Positions 8,546 through 17,082 are shown, counted from the stretch's first letter. The stretch: 64,000 nt of DNA from Vibrio jasicida CAIM 1864 = LMG 25398 (GCF_000400365.1 NZ_BAOG01000039.1:124001-188000), one strand, 5' to 3'. Notes: generated by a model not told the origin, from the sequence alone. A program made the numbers and translations.

Positions 8546-8620
8546 TTAGACATCCATACCGCTAAAATCTATTTGGCTATTCAATCACAATATGACGTAA
8601 GTAAAAGTTACATTTCCTCA

Positions 8621-8651
8621 CACTCAACATGAAGAAGATTCATGTTGAGTG
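8621..8651. promoter_or_regulatory. Perfect 13-bp inverted repeat between the methyltransferase and dksA2 genes
   Basis: Left arm CACTCAACATGAA (8621-8633), 5-base spacer, right arm TTCATGTTGAGTG (8639-8651). There is no T run on either side, so an ordinary terminator is unlikely, although it lies 83 bases after the dksA2 stop codon. It may be an operator for the homocysteine methyltransferase operon, or a processed 3' hairpin. Confidence 0.45.
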
Positions 8652-8733
8652 AAAACAAGCAATACCTTGCAAGTTATTATGCGACGCAGGGAGATTTAAA
8701 ACCCACTTTCCCCCTATTTACTTGGGTAACATT

Positions 8734-9159
8734 TTACTCTCTGTACCAGTGCTCTTTTGACTCCATTTGCGCTTTTACTTCTGCACTATATTCAGCGGTA
8801 GGTCGCGCCAATAACCTTGGAATGCCGATAGGTTCTCCGGACTCTAAACAGTAGCCATACTCCCCTGCGCGCAAGCGAGCCAACGACTGTTGAATCTTAG
8901 GTAACAGCTTTTGCTCTCTGTCTATGATTCTTAATGCGATTGCAGATTGCTCCTCACTGGATGCCCTATCGCTTTCGTCACTGAATTCCATTGGCGCAAT
9001 CATCTCTTCTTTCGCTCGTTCAATATGCGCTAACGTCGATTCATAAAGCTCAAATAATCGGTTTTCAAAAAACGCGAGCTGAGCTTCATTCATATAATCC
9101 GCCTCGGGCGCTGCAAGAATTTCTTCTTCTGTCATGACATGCTTTTTCTCTTCGTTCAT
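8734..9159 (-). CDS. dksA2: DksA paralogue lacking the zinc finger (DksA2 type)
   Basis: A 141-residue DksA homologue. DksA binds the secondary channel of RNA polymerase and works with ppGpp. The coiled-coil tip DxxDRA is kept (SDESDRAS). The normal CxxC...CxxC zinc finger is not: the first pair reads CLES and the second SAEV, so one cysteine remains of four. Zinc-free DksA2 proteins of this kind replace DksA during zinc starvation in Pseudomonas aeruginosa. The start at 9159 is chosen because GGAGG lies four bases upstream; an upstream GTG at 9270 is in frame but less likely. It is divergent from a COG0523 GTPase, with a Zur box between them. Confidence 0.85.
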   Translation of the reverse strand: MNEEKKHVMTEEEILAAPEADYMNEAQLAFFENRLFELYESTLAHIERAKEEMIAPMEFSDESDRASSEEQSAIALRIIDREQKLLPKIQQSLARLRAGEYGYCLESGEPIGIPRLLARPTAEYSAEVKAQMESKEHWYRE

Positions 9160-9313
9160 AGAACCTCCACACCGAGATAAGAGTTCGCTCTCTAAATTCC
9201 GTACATCTGAATCTGTATAACTTAACGACGAATGAATGCGCCAATAAGGTGCAGTACTCGACACAGTCACAAACTGCTTGATGCCAGAGTTAAGATCACC
9301 GACTATATTAATT

Positions 9314-9326
9314 GTTATATTATAAC
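9314..9326. promoter_or_regulatory. Zur box, dksA2 / COG0523 divergent promoter
   Basis: GTTATATTATAAC is a perfect palindrome around its central T and matches the gamma-proteobacterial Zur operator core (GTTATA-n-TATAAC). It lies 18 bases before the COG0523 start and 155 bases before the dksA2 start. Zur with zinc should repress both genes. Confidence 0.85.
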
Positions 9327-9343
9327 ATTACACTATAAAGAGC

Positions 9344-10549
9344 ATGAGCATGAACACCCAGAAACTCCCTGTTACGGTTTTATCCGGCTTTCTAGGCGCA
9401 GGAAAAACAACCGTTTTAAGTCATATTCTTAACAATAGACAAGGCAGAAAAGTCGCGGTCATCGTCAACGACATGAGCGAAGTCAACATCGATGCGGCGA
9501 CCGTTCAGAATGAAGTTTCTCTCAATCACAGTGAAGAAAAATTGGTTGAAATGAGTAACGGCTGCATCTGTTGTACCTTGCGTGAGGATCTGCTTGAAGA
9601 AGTCACTAAGCTCGCGCAAGAAGGCAGATTCGATTACTTAGTTATCGAGTCCACTGGCATCGCCGAGCCACTCCCCGTTGCAGAGACTTTTACGTTTGCC
9701 GATGAAAACGGGCTTTCACTTTCAGACGTTGCACGTTTAGACACCATGGTTACGGTGGTTGATGCGATTAACTTTCTGCGTGATTACGATGAAGCTAAGT
9801 TCTTAACAGAGACCGCTGAATCCCTAGGTGAAGACGATGAACGCAGCGTCGCCGACTTACTCGTTGATCAAGTAGAGTTCGCTGACGTTATCTTGATAAG
9901 TAAAACCGACCTTGCTGAGAAATCAGAAATCGAAAGGCTTCTTGCGATTCTTAAAACTCTTAATACATCCGCCACTATTCTTCCTATCTCGAATGGTGAA
10001 GTAGAACTTGATGCGGTACTCGACACCCAAAGCTTCAGTTTTGAAAAGGCACAACAAGCCCCAGGTTGGTTGAAGGAAATGCGAGGCGAGCACATACCGG
10101 AAACCGAAGAATACGGCATTTCTAGCTTTGCCTATCATGCGAGACGCCCTTTCCATCCAGAGAAGTTTTACGACTTCCTCCACAATGCGAAAGATTACGG
10201 CAAACTGATTCGTTCCAAGGGTTACTTTTGGTTAGCAACAAGACCAGAATTTGTCGGTCAATGGAGCCAAGCGGGAGGCATCGCACGTTATGGTGTTGCG
10301 GGTATGTTTTGGAAAGCGATTCCGAAGGAGGAATGGCCGACGGATCAAGATTACCTCGACGCTATAAACGACATTTGGCAAGAACCATACGGCGATATGC
10401 GACAAGAATTGGTGTTTATTGGTCAGGGATTAGAGCAAGAAAAATTGATTGCTCGTCTCAACGAATGCTTGTTAGCAGAAGGTGAGATGGAGCAAGGGCT
10501 CGACTATTGGTTATCTCTGGAAGACCCTTTCCCTGAATGGGAACAGTAA
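9344..10549 (+). CDS. COG0523 GTPase, putative zinc metallochaperone
   Basis: A 401-residue CobW/G3E-family GTPase. Walker A is [10 protein letters not shown] (14-23), the metal motif GCICC is at 73-77, the switch/Walker B segment is ESTGIAEP, and the guanine specificity motif appears as SKTD. The C-terminal CobW_C domain follows. COG0523 members use GTP hydrolysis to deliver metal to client proteins, and the Zur-controlled subgroup (ZigA, ZagA, YeiR) serves during zinc shortage. The Zur box 18 bases upstream and the zinc-free DksA next door place it in that subgroup. The start is the first of two nearby ATGs, behind AAAGAG. It ends at a strong terminator. Confidence 0.9.
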   Translation: MSMNTQKLPVTVLSGFLGAGKTTVLSHILNNRQGRKVAVIVNDMSEVNIDAATVQNEVSLNHSEEKLVEMSNGCICCTLREDLLEEVTKLAQEGRFDYLVIESTGIAEPLPVAETFTFADENGLSLSDVARLDTMVTVVDAINFLRDYDEAKFLTETAESLGEDDERSVADLLVDQVEFADVILISKTDLAEKSEIERLLAILKTLNTSATILPISNGEVELDAVLDTQSFSFEKAQQAPGWLKEMRGEHIPETEEYGISSFAYHARRPFHPEKFYDFLHNAKDYGKLIRSKGYFWLATRPEFVGQWSQAGGIARYGVAGMFWKAIPKEEWPTDQDYLDAINDIWQEPYGDMRQELVFIGQGLEQEKLIARLNECLLAEGEMEQGLDYWLSLEDPFPEWEQ

Positions 10550-10564
10550 ACGACTGAGAGACAA

Positions 10565-10591
10565 AAAGCCTCCCACCATTCGGGAGGCTTT
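10565..10591 (+). terminator. Intrinsic terminator after the first COG0523 gene
   Basis: A 10-bp perfect stem AAAGCCTCCC / GGGAGGCTTT with a 7-base loop, 16 bases after the stop codon and followed by TCT. It could work in both directions, but the next minus-strand gene ends further right, so it belongs to the plus-strand gene. Confidence 0.8.
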
Positions 10592-10693
10592 CTCGTTACA
10601 CAGAGCCAATTTTGGTATACCGAGCCAATTCAGTAAGTCCGTTCTCGAAACAACCCGAGCAAACATGCAGCGAGGGAATCTTCACCAGCGCAA

Positions 10694-11908
10694 TCAAAAC
10701 GTTTTCTTCTGACTCAACTTAGCTATTTTCTTTGGCCAAGGATCTTCAAATGTTGCCCCTTGTTGCCATTGCTCCAATTCCGCATCCGTTAAAAAGCAGT
10801 TTTCCAGCGCATCAATAAACACATCGACTTCGTTTTCTTGACCAATCACCGTTAAGCGACAACGACGATCACCAAAGCGGCTTTCAACACTGTCTATCTT
10901 CTCTTGGAGGATTTGACGATGTTCCTCAGTGAAGTTTTGCGATTCGTCATGGATTACCGAAGCGCGCCAAAAGCCTGTGATTTCAAGCCCCACATTTCCG
11001 TTTGCTTGGCTCCAAAGCAGTGAAACATCGTCTCGAGTTGGGAACCAAAAGAACCCTTTACTGCGGAACACGCCTTTAGTTAAATACTGGTGGCAGGTAT
11101 TCCACAAACGCGCAGGATGAAAAGGTCGATCATCTTTGATCACTTTGGCGACAAGGCTTTGTTCGTCTTTATCAGAGAGATTCAACGGCTCATTCACCGT
11201 CTCACGAAGTTCTGCGATTAACTGCTCAACGAGGAAGAAATTGTAGTCTTGCTCACCTTTCAACATGCGGATATCCAAGTTTCCCCATGACGTTTTGATT
11301 ATCTCGGTGTAAACATTAAGCGGATGAATCGCCTGCGCGATGTTGCGAACGGTATTGTCATCCACTTTGTCCGTCTTGGTGAGCATGACACGGTTTGAGA
11401 ACATGATTTGCTCTACCAACAAGTTTTCAACGCCGCGAACACCCTGCTGTACGTTCTCTTGCCACTTCGGAATTAAAGCAGAGCCTTGTCGATAGTCATC
11501 TCGCAACCAAGTCGCATCCACCAACGTAATCACGTCTTTGAGTGCGAATGGTGCGTTGTTTTTAAAATACTCAACCAAAGGCAAAGGATGACTACTGCCC
11601 GACGTTTCAATCACAATCCATTCTGGCAATTTTTCTGCGCAGAGCTTTTTAAGGGCTTTATCGAGCTGCTTTACACCACTCGGGCTGCTGATGCTGTCTC
11701 CACTGATCGTGACAAAATTGCCCTGCTCTTCACTCACCGCATCGGTATTTAAGATAAGCACGCCATCGACGTCTAACTCACTCATGTCATTCACAATAAC
11801 GGAAAGATCAATACCAGAAGAATCGGCTTGTTGAAGAATGTTGCGTAAAAACGTGGTTTTCCCGGACCCGAGAAACCCATGCAAAATGGTGACTGGAATT
11901 GATGGCAT
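10694..11908 (-). CDS. COG0523-family GTPase with SISS in place of the CxCC motif
   Basis: A 404-residue G3E GTPase with an intact Walker A (HGFLGSGKTT, 10-19), VNDMSE switch, ETSGSSHP segment and TKTD motif, plus the CobW_C domain with RSKGFFWFPTR. At the place of the near-universal GCxCC metal motif it has DSISS (residues 71-75); I read the codons on the minus strand and they are AGC ATC AGC AGC, so this is not a translation slip. A Zur box sits 33 bases upstream. It is thus a zinc-starvation GTPase that has lost its cysteine metal site, in parallel with the DksA paralogue. It may act as a GTP switch, bind metal through other residues, or pair with the neighbour. The neighbour shares fold and length but is clearly diverged. 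Confidence 0.85.
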   Translation of the reverse strand: MPSIPVTILHGFLGSGKTTFLRNILQQADSSGIDLSVIVNDMSELDVDGVLILNTDAVSEEQGNFVTISGDSISSPSGVKQLDKALKKLCAEKLPEWIVIETSGSSHPLPLVEYFKNNAPFALKDVITLVDATWLRDDYRQGSALIPKWQENVQQGVRGVENLLVEQIMFSNRVMLTKTDKVDDNTVRNIAQAIHPLNVYTEIIKTSWGNLDIRMLKGEQDYNFFLVEQLIAELRETVNEPLNLSDKDEQSLVAKVIKDDRPFHPARLWNTCHQYLTKGVFRSKGFFWFPTRDDVSLLWSQANGNVGLEITGFWRASVIHDESQNFTEEHRQILQEKIDSVESRFGDRRCRLTVIGQENEVDVFIDALENCFLTDAELEQWQQGATFEDPWPKKIAKLSQKKTF

Positions 11909-11940
11909 ACCTTTGACCTACAAACTCTGGATGAGCGCAT

Positions 11941-11953
11941 GTTATAACATAAC
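11941..11953. promoter_or_regulatory. Zur box before the SISS-type COG0523 gene
   Basis: GTTATAACATAAC differs at one base pair from a perfect GTTATA-n-TATAAC operator and lies 33-45 bases upstream of the start at 11908. Expected to be bound by zinc-loaded Zur. Confidence 0.8.
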
Positions 11954-12184
11954 AACTTAGTGAGTTATAGAAGGAATCCAATTGCTGTCTTAGACGCAAA
12001 ACTTAAGAATCGGTAAAGATCACAGGGGCTGATTTCTCAGAACTCGCCTTCGTTTCTCATCACGTTTCATCACCAGCAAAGGTCTAACTATTGATAAAAA
12101 TAATAAGTGGTTACAAAGCGACCATTGCTTTGTTTATAAAATTGGAGAAAGATGACAATACAACGATTTATAGGAGGTGGTGTT

Positions 12185-12346
12185 ATGACTTTAGTTCTTA
12201 CCGTTCTTATTTTCCTAAGTTGTATTGCGATGCTCGCAATTGGTGTGATGTTTTCACGTAGGCCGATCAAAGGCGGAGGTTGTTGCAAAGCGTCCGATGT
12301 TGCGGATGTGGGCGCACGTAAAAGGCAGTCCCGCAAGGATACATAG
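12185..12346 (+). CDS. Small NqrM-like membrane protein
   Basis: A 53-residue protein with one N-terminal membrane helix (LVLTVLIFLSCIAMLAIGVM) followed by SRRPIKGGGCC and a charged tail. The pattern of helix, then R/K-x-I-K/S-G-x-C-x-G, resembles NqrM (DUF539), the protein needed to mature the sodium-pumping NADH:quinone reductase, but the later cysteines of NqrM are missing and a CC pair appears instead. The start at 12185 is supported by AGGAGG seven bases upstream; an ATG at 12152 would add 11 residues. It sits beside the zinc-stress genes with no obvious operon partner. The NqrM relation is from pattern recognition only. Confidence 0.5.
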   Translation: MTLVLTVLIFLSCIAMLAIGVMFSRRPIKGGGCCKASDVADVGARKRQSRKDT

Positions 12347-12481
12347 AATTCCCGCACACGAGAGCCCAGACAGCGGTTTAGCCTTGGCGTAAACACTCTT
12401 CGCATGGATAAAGCACCAAGCTGCTTACGTCACCGCCTTTAGGGCGCAGGCATACTCGCCCTGCTTCTCAACCCTTTCAAT

Positions 12482-12510
12482 ACAGGCTTTTCCTTAGACG
12501 AAAAGCCTGT
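12482..12510. terminator. Hairpin between convergent genes
   Basis: ACAGGCTTTTC (12482-12492) and GAAAAGCCTGT (12500-12510) form a perfect 11-bp stem with a 7-base loop. It lies between the NqrM-like gene and the convergent SGNH hydrolase gene, 22 bases after the end of the latter, and probably ends both transcripts. Confidence 0.7.
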
Positions 12511-12532
12511 TTACTCTGTAATCTCTTAACAT

Positions 12533-13162
12533 CTATGATTTTTGAAAAGCCGCTAACACCATGGGTTGCAGTGCTTTAGCCAATTTTTCATGCTGGTCTT
12601 GTTGCCAATGAATTCCTTCGTTCGGACAAGATTCCACCACGGTTCCGGCATCAAAAAATGCACATCCCAGCTCTTCCGCTCGGTTTCGATAATGAAAGCC
12701 AAACTCTTTGGACTTCTCCGCTCCGCCAATAAACATACTGCCGAAGAAACCAATCTCATACACGGGTGGCGGCGCGACTAAAAGAACTTGCGGCGCTTCC
12801 CGCTTTGCCCAGTTATCAAAGTTAAGAACCTCTTGCGCTAAGCGAGCTGCCCCACGAGAGATATCGAAAGCGGATAAACCCAAGCAGTTTTTCATGTCGT
12901 TCGTGCCGAGCATAATGATGACCAAGTCAGGCAGATGAGATTCCAAGCAAGGGCGTAAATAGCGAAGGCCATTTTTCTCACCTTCAAAAGGATCATCGTG
13001 CACAGTTGTTCGCCCTGGTTGCCCTTCCTCTATGACCTCATAACCATCCGGTAGAGACATTCGTAACAAGGATGGCCATCGCTCGTTTGGTCCGTAACGG
13101 CGGTCTTCATTCGGTACTGCGCCCCAGGTATTTGAATCGCCAAAACAAAGTATGGTCGGCAT
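12533..13162 (-). CDS. SGNH/GDSL-family hydrolase (arylesterase type)
   Basis: A 209-residue SGNH hydrolase. Block I is CFGDSNTWG with the nucleophile serine at about residue 9, the oxyanion glycine is in EGQPGRTT, block III is MLGTNDMK, and the catalytic histidine is in EGIHW near the C-terminus. No signal peptide is visible, so a cytoplasmic lipase/esterase of the TesA/arylesterase class is likely. The FGDSNTWG start is typical of a Vibrio and Rhizobium arylesterase subgroup. Monocistronic. Confidence 0.85.
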   Translation of the reverse strand: MPTILCFGDSNTWGAVPNEDRRYGPNERWPSLLRMSLPDGYEVIEEGQPGRTTVHDDPFEGEKNGLRYLRPCLESHLPDLVIIMLGTNDMKNCLGLSAFDISRGAARLAQEVLNFDNWAKREAPQVLLVAPPPVYEIGFFGSMFIGGAEKSKEFGFHYRNRAEELGCAFFDAGTVVESCPNEGIHWQQDQHEKLAKALQPMVLAAFQKS

Positions 13163-13311
13163 TAAACGTGTTCCTCACTAAAACTATCGCTTTGCAGTCT
13201 ATCAAAAACGTTTATCGAGTCTGTGATTTAATTCGAAAGTTCATTCCCATAAACAAGCTCAATTGGCTTGCGAACTTAAGAACGATAAACACGTCAGCAG
13301 TTGAACACAAA

Positions 13312-13335
13312 AAGGCGAACCACTTGGCTCGCCTT
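13312..13335 (-). repeat. Palindromic repeat copy 2, likely terminator of the crotonase gene
   Basis: This near-palindrome differs from the 3506-3529 copy at a single base. Stem AAAGGCGA (13311-13318) pairs with TCGCCTTT (13329-13336), about 30 bases after the enoyl-CoA hydratase stop codon, and is followed by TTTTGTG in the minus direction. Confidence 0.6.
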
Positions 13336-13367
13336 TCTAGTGCTTAATAAGAAACTAACGCAGCAGC

Positions 13368-14213
13368 TTAGTTGATGTCTTGTACCTTCATCACCAAGTC
13401 TTCCCAATTGCGTTGGTTCTCGATGTCATGCTCTAAGCCTTGATCATCGGCAATTTGGAAACGCTTAACTGCAGGCGTCTTGCTCGTTGCTTGGTAAAGC
13501 CAGTAGGCTTCGGCTTTCAATGCTTCATCAATTGGCTTGTCGATTGACTCGTACACCATCTGTTTACATGCATTGATAGATTCAGCCGGGAACTTAGAAA
13601 TTCGCTGCGCCAATGCATCAACATAAGGGCCAATTTCATCGGGTTCTAACGCTTTGTTGATGGTGCCGTACGCTTCTGCTTCATCCGCATCGAAGTCACG
13701 AGCGCTCAAGATGATCTCTAGGGCACGACCTAAACCCACCTGACGCGCCATACGAGATGCACCACCACCACAAGGCAAGATGCCCATACCCACTTCCATC
13801 TGCATGAATTTGTATTTACCGCGAGCGGCAAAACGCATATCACAGGCCAATGCAAATTCATGACCGCCACCACGGGCAAAGCCTTCTAGTTTTGCAATTG
13901 TGGCTTGTGGTAGCTTGCTGATTCTTTCAAGAACCGCTTGAAGATCGAGTAACTTCGCTTCTTCGCGAGAAACAGCCTCTGTGGACATCTCTTTAAGCAA
14001 TTCGGTATCGTAATGACAAACCCAAATCTCCGGGTTGGCTGATTGGAATACAACCACTTTGACACTACGATCACGTTCTAATCGCAGTGCTAACCCATTC
14101 AAATCCGCCAACATTTCCTGCCCTTGCACGTTTACCGTACCAAAATCAAACGTGACATAAAGAATTGCGTCTTCTTGCTTTGCAGTAAACGTTTTGTAGC
14201 CTTCGTAAGCCAT
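13368..14213 (-). CDS. Enoyl-CoA hydratase/isomerase family protein
   Basis: A 281-residue crotonase-fold protein. The oxyanion-hole segments are visible: VVFQSANPEIWVCHYD and KLEGFARGGGHEFALACDMR. The canonical catalytic glutamate pair is not obvious; the position after the second oxyanion loop reads MGILPCGGGASRM, so the reaction (hydratase, isomerase or other) is not settled. The start at 14213 is preferred because GGAAATGGAT places AAGGA seven bases upstream; an ATG six bases earlier is also in frame. Cytoplasmic, monocistronic. Confidence 0.8.
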   Translation of the reverse strand: MAYEGYKTFTAKQEDAILYVTFDFGTVNVQGQEMLADLNGLALRLERDRSVKVVVFQSANPEIWVCHYDTELLKEMSTEAVSREEAKLLDLQAVLERISKLPQATIAKLEGFARGGGHEFALACDMRFAARGKYKFMQMEVGMGILPCGGGASRMARQVGLGRALEIILSARDFDADEAEAYGTINKALEPDEIGPYVDALAQRISKFPAESINACKQMVYESIDKPIDEALKAEAYWLYQATSKTPAVKRFQIADDQGLEHDIENQRNWEDLVMKVQDIN

Positions 14214-14539
14214 ATCCATTTCCTTTTTCCAATAAAATCATTAGGTTGCTATTTTTCAAAGCAACGCAATTAACGTTACGCCTCTAAAAAACATCAAACA
14301 ATGACGCATAAAAAGAAACAGTATCTACGAAAACTAAAAGGTGATTTCCTCAATAACGGCTAGCAACAAATCACGCAAATCTGATCTTTGCTCTCAACTG
14401 GTGAGTAAGTAACTCTGCGGTTTACTACTCGTATTATTATCAACAAAAACTTAAAACTGATTTCTTTTTCAGCCCAATTATCAATTTTGAAATCGCGCCT
14501 ATACTGAATCCATACAAACGCACAACCGAGGAAATCATA

Positions 14540-15526
14540 ATGAAAGCAGCCGTAATTCGTCAGTTTGGTAGTTCAGAAGTATTTGAAACAGCAGACGTAC
14601 AAAAACCGGAAGTTAAAGCGGGCCACGTCTTAGTTAAAGTCGCTGCATCAAGTGTTAATACTGTTGACATGATGCTGCGTGAAATGGGCGAAGGTTTACC
14701 CTTCCATCCACAACTTCCGGGCATTTTAGGGATGGACTTCGCAGGTACGGTTGAAGCCGTAGGTGAAGGTGTTACCGAGTACGCGATTGGCGATGAGGTT
14801 TATGGTTGTGCGGGTGGCCTTGGAGACCTTCAAGGTTCTCTAGCGGAATACATGGTGGCAGACGCGGACCTTATCGCTCACAAACCAAGAAACCTTTCTA
14901 TGCGTGAAGCGGCGGCAATCCCATTGGTTGGTATTACGGCTTATGAAGGTTTGATTCGTGCTGGTGTTCGCCAAGGCCAAAAAGTACTGGTTCATGGCGG
15001 CGCAGGTGGTGTTGGCCACATCGCACTGCAGCTTGCTCGTCACATGGGTGCTCAAGTCTTCGCAACTGGCTCTACGGGTGTGAAGAATGACCTGATTACT
15101 GAGCTTGGTGCAACCGCGATTGATTACCGTACTGAGTCAGTAGCCGATTACGTTGCTAAACACACCTCTGGTGCTGGTTTTGATGTAGTCTTCGATTCAG
15201 TTGGCGGTGCAAACCTAACTAACTCATTTGATGCAGCAAAACTCAACGGTCAAGTTGCAACAACCGTGTCTTTGCATGAGCAAGATTTAAGTACCGTTCA
15301 CATGAAAGGCTTGTCATTGCACGTTGTATTTATGCTAATTCCGATGATCCACAATGTTGGTCGACGCGAACATGCCATCATCCTAAAAGAATTAGCCAAG
15401 ATTGCAGAATCAGGCGCACTAAAACCGGTTCTCGATGAACACGAGTTTACCCTTGAGCAAGCTGGCGCTGCGCATGATCGTCTAGCCAGTGGTCAAGCGA
15501 TTGGTAAAGTCGTCGTGAATATCTAA
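14540..15526 (+). CDS. Zinc-independent medium-chain alcohol dehydrogenase / quinone oxidoreductase
   Basis: A 328-residue medium-chain dehydrogenase/reductase. The N-terminal GroES-like domain (MKAAVIRQFGSSEVFE) is followed by a Rossmann fold with VHGGAGGVGHIALQLA around residue 150. The structural and catalytic zinc cysteine clusters of alcohol dehydrogenases are absent, as in the quinone oxidoreductase subgroup (QOR, zeta-crystallin) that uses NADPH. The gene has GAGGAAAT before its ATG and a strong terminator behind. The preceding 320-base region to the divergent crotonase gene shows nothing specific beyond AT-rich promoter-like sequence. Confidence 0.85.
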   Translation: MKAAVIRQFGSSEVFETADVQKPEVKAGHVLVKVAASSVNTVDMMLREMGEGLPFHPQLPGILGMDFAGTVEAVGEGVTEYAIGDEVYGCAGGLGDLQGSLAEYMVADADLIAHKPRNLSMREAAAIPLVGITAYEGLIRAGVRQGQKVLVHGGAGGVGHIALQLARHMGAQVFATGSTGVKNDLITELGATAIDYRTESVADYVAKHTSGAGFDVVFDSVGGANLTNSFDAAKLNGQVATTVSLHEQDLSTVHMKGLSLHVVFMLIPMIHNVGRREHAIILKELAKIAESGALKPVLDEHEFTLEQAGAAHDRLASGQAIGKVVVNI

Positions 15527-15559
15527 GTTTTGTCTTAGTGACATTAACAGCACAATTCA

Positions 15560-15589
15560 AAAAGACCTCCGTGATGGAGGTCTTTTTTT
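15560..15589. terminator. Bidirectional intrinsic terminator
   Basis: An 11-bp perfect stem AAAAGACCTCC / GGAGGTCTTTT with loop GTGAT and a T run after it. It lies between the convergent quinone oxidoreductase and YtoQ genes and can serve both. Confidence 0.88.
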
Positions 15590-15592
15590 CAG

Positions 15593-16033
15593 TTATGGAG
15601 TCACGGTGTACGCAATTAACTCGACGATCTGTTCTGGCGTTGTTGCCCATGCTTGCGCTGAAGCATCAACTTCTTTAAGTGCATGGACAATGTTTTCATC
15701 ATGCAAAGTGATGTAAGGCTTACCTAAAGCGGCACAGAAACCTGCATCAAAAGCCGCATTCCACTGCTTGTATTTGTCACCAAATCGAATCACGGCAAGG
15801 TCGCAAGACTTAATGGCGGTCTGAATTCGAATCGCATTTACTTTCGCTGATTTATGATCGCGCCAAAAAGGATTGTCTTCCGAGCCCAAACCATCGCCCG
15901 CTGCATCGCTGGATTCATGATGCGTGTTGGCAGAGATAAACGACACATTCAGATCTTTTGCTTCGCAGCCTTTGATGATTTGCTCACGCCAGTCGGTGTG
16001 GATCTCACCCGACAAATACACTTTTAACTTCAT
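15593..16033 (-). CDS. ytoQ: YtoQ-family protein
   Basis: A 146-residue protein matching the YtoQ family in length and in its conserved blocks: VYLSGEIHTDWRE at the N-terminus, SSDAAGDGLG, and VIRFGDKYKQWNAAFDAGF. The fold resembles nucleoside 2-deoxyribosyltransferases, but no biochemical role is established. The frame can also begin six bases earlier at GTG (16039); ATG at 16033 is preferred. Convergent with the oxidoreductase gene and sharing its terminator. Confidence 0.8.
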   Translation of the reverse strand: MKLKVYLSGEIHTDWREQIIKGCEAKDLNVSFISANTHHESSDAAGDGLGSEDNPFWRDHKSAKVNAIRIQTAIKSCDLAVIRFGDKYKQWNAAFDAGFCAALGKPYITLHDENIVHALKEVDASAQAWATTPEQIVELIAYTVTP

Positions 16034-16120
16034 AATCACTCACATTGTTTTTGTTATGTGCTTGAATTTAAACCGCATGCACACGCCATTTACAAGGTTC
16101 TAAGCGCATATCTGTGAATC

Positions 16121-16135
16121 TGGCATTAAATGCCA
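16121..16135. promoter_or_regulatory. 15-bp palindrome, possible operator
   Basis: TGGCAT-TAA-ATGCCA is a perfect palindrome in the 370-base stretch between the divergent YtoQ and outer-membrane protein genes. It could be a repressor site; I do not recognise the regulator. The rest of the stretch is AT-rich with no further structure I can name. Confidence 0.3.
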
Positions 16136-16405
16136 AGTTAAAAACAGGCAACGGAATTTCCCGTATTACAACGATAGGTTTGCGTAGGAAGCATTAAAAG
16201 TACGAATTTTCAGCCGCTTACCAAAGCGCAAAAAACCATAAATTATTATAAAAACGAACTTTGACCTTTTTTCCGCAACATTCTGCGCAATTCGTTTCTC
16301 TTTTTGTTCATCAGTATCTAGCTTAGCCACCACTTTCACCACGATGTGAAAGAGCACAAAGGTAACAACGAGTTATCAATTAGCAGCTATTACACTAGGA
16401 AATAC

Positions 16406-17014
16406 ATGATGCAAAATAAGACAGCAGCACTTTTCGCTCTAGCAGCATTAACAGCAGCAACAACGTTCAACGTTAACGCAGCAGTAAAATACGAACCGTT
16501 TGTTGGTATTGATGCTGGCGCACGCTTAAGTGGTCAAGCTGAATCGAAATATGACGGAAAAGAAGAGCACCTAGACCTAAAATCATCAATGGTATTTGGC
16601 GTGGAAGGTGGTGTAATCCTTAACCAAGCGCATCAGTTCAGCATCGGTTACGACTACCGCGGAGTAAGTCTTGACTACAGCGACGATGACCTTGAAGTTG
16701 GCACGCTATACGCACAATACGATTACCTTGTACCTATCACGCAAAAACTGGCATGGACCATTGGTGGCAAGCTTGGCTACGAGATGTATAACTCAGATTC
16801 TGATGGTGCGGACGAGCTAAATGGCGTCGTTCTGGGCGCGCAAACAGGACTAAACTACCGCTTTAAAGCTTGGAGCGTGGGTACTGAAGTAAGCTACCTG
16901 CACCACACAAATGAGGTCGAATATTCAGAGACCTACAACGGCCAAAAACATACTTCATCATATAAGATTGGTGACGAAGTACTGCTAACAGCAAATGTGA
17001 AATACCACTTCTAA
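16406..17014 (+). CDS. Outer-membrane beta-barrel protein
   Basis: A 202-residue precursor with a clear signal peptide (MMQNKTAALFALAALTAATT, cleavage after VNA). The mature part alternates polar and hydrophobic residues in about eight strands and ends with LLTANVKYHF, a typical C-terminal phenylalanine barrel signature. This is the OmpA-transmembrane/OprG-like 8-strand class. The start at 16406 is set by AGGA five bases upstream. A strong terminator follows. The convergent ToxR-like regulator pair is its neighbour, but no regulatory link can be shown. Confidence 0.8.
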   Translation: MMQNKTAALFALAALTAATTFNVNAAVKYEPFVGIDAGARLSGQAESKYDGKEEHLDLKSSMVFGVEGGVILNQAHQFSIGYDYRGVSLDYSDDDLEVGTLYAQYDYLVPITQKLAWTIGGKLGYEMYNSDSDGADELNGVVLGAQTGLNYRFKAWSVGTEVSYLHHTNEVEYSETYNGQKHTSSYKIGDEVLLTANVKYHF

Positions 17015-17039
17015 TAACAACAACCTTAGTTGGCTTCTT

Positions 17040-17063
17040 CTCCCGGGAAACCGGGAGTTTTTT
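17040..17063 (+). terminator. Intrinsic terminator after the outer-membrane protein gene
   Basis: CTCCCGG / CCGGGAG with a GAAA tetraloop and a run of six T, 25 bases after the stop codon. Confidence 0.9.
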
Positions 17064-17082
17064 CGTTTTAAAAAGTAAATAA

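Noticed and set aside
9160..9270. N-terminal extension of the DksA paralogue from a GTG at 9270
   Set aside because: GGAGG sits four bases before the ATG at 9159, and the extension does not resemble DksA.
10598..10632. Direct repeat of GAGCCAATT near the end of the first COG0523 gene
   Set aside because: Only nine bases with no structure or position that suggests a function.
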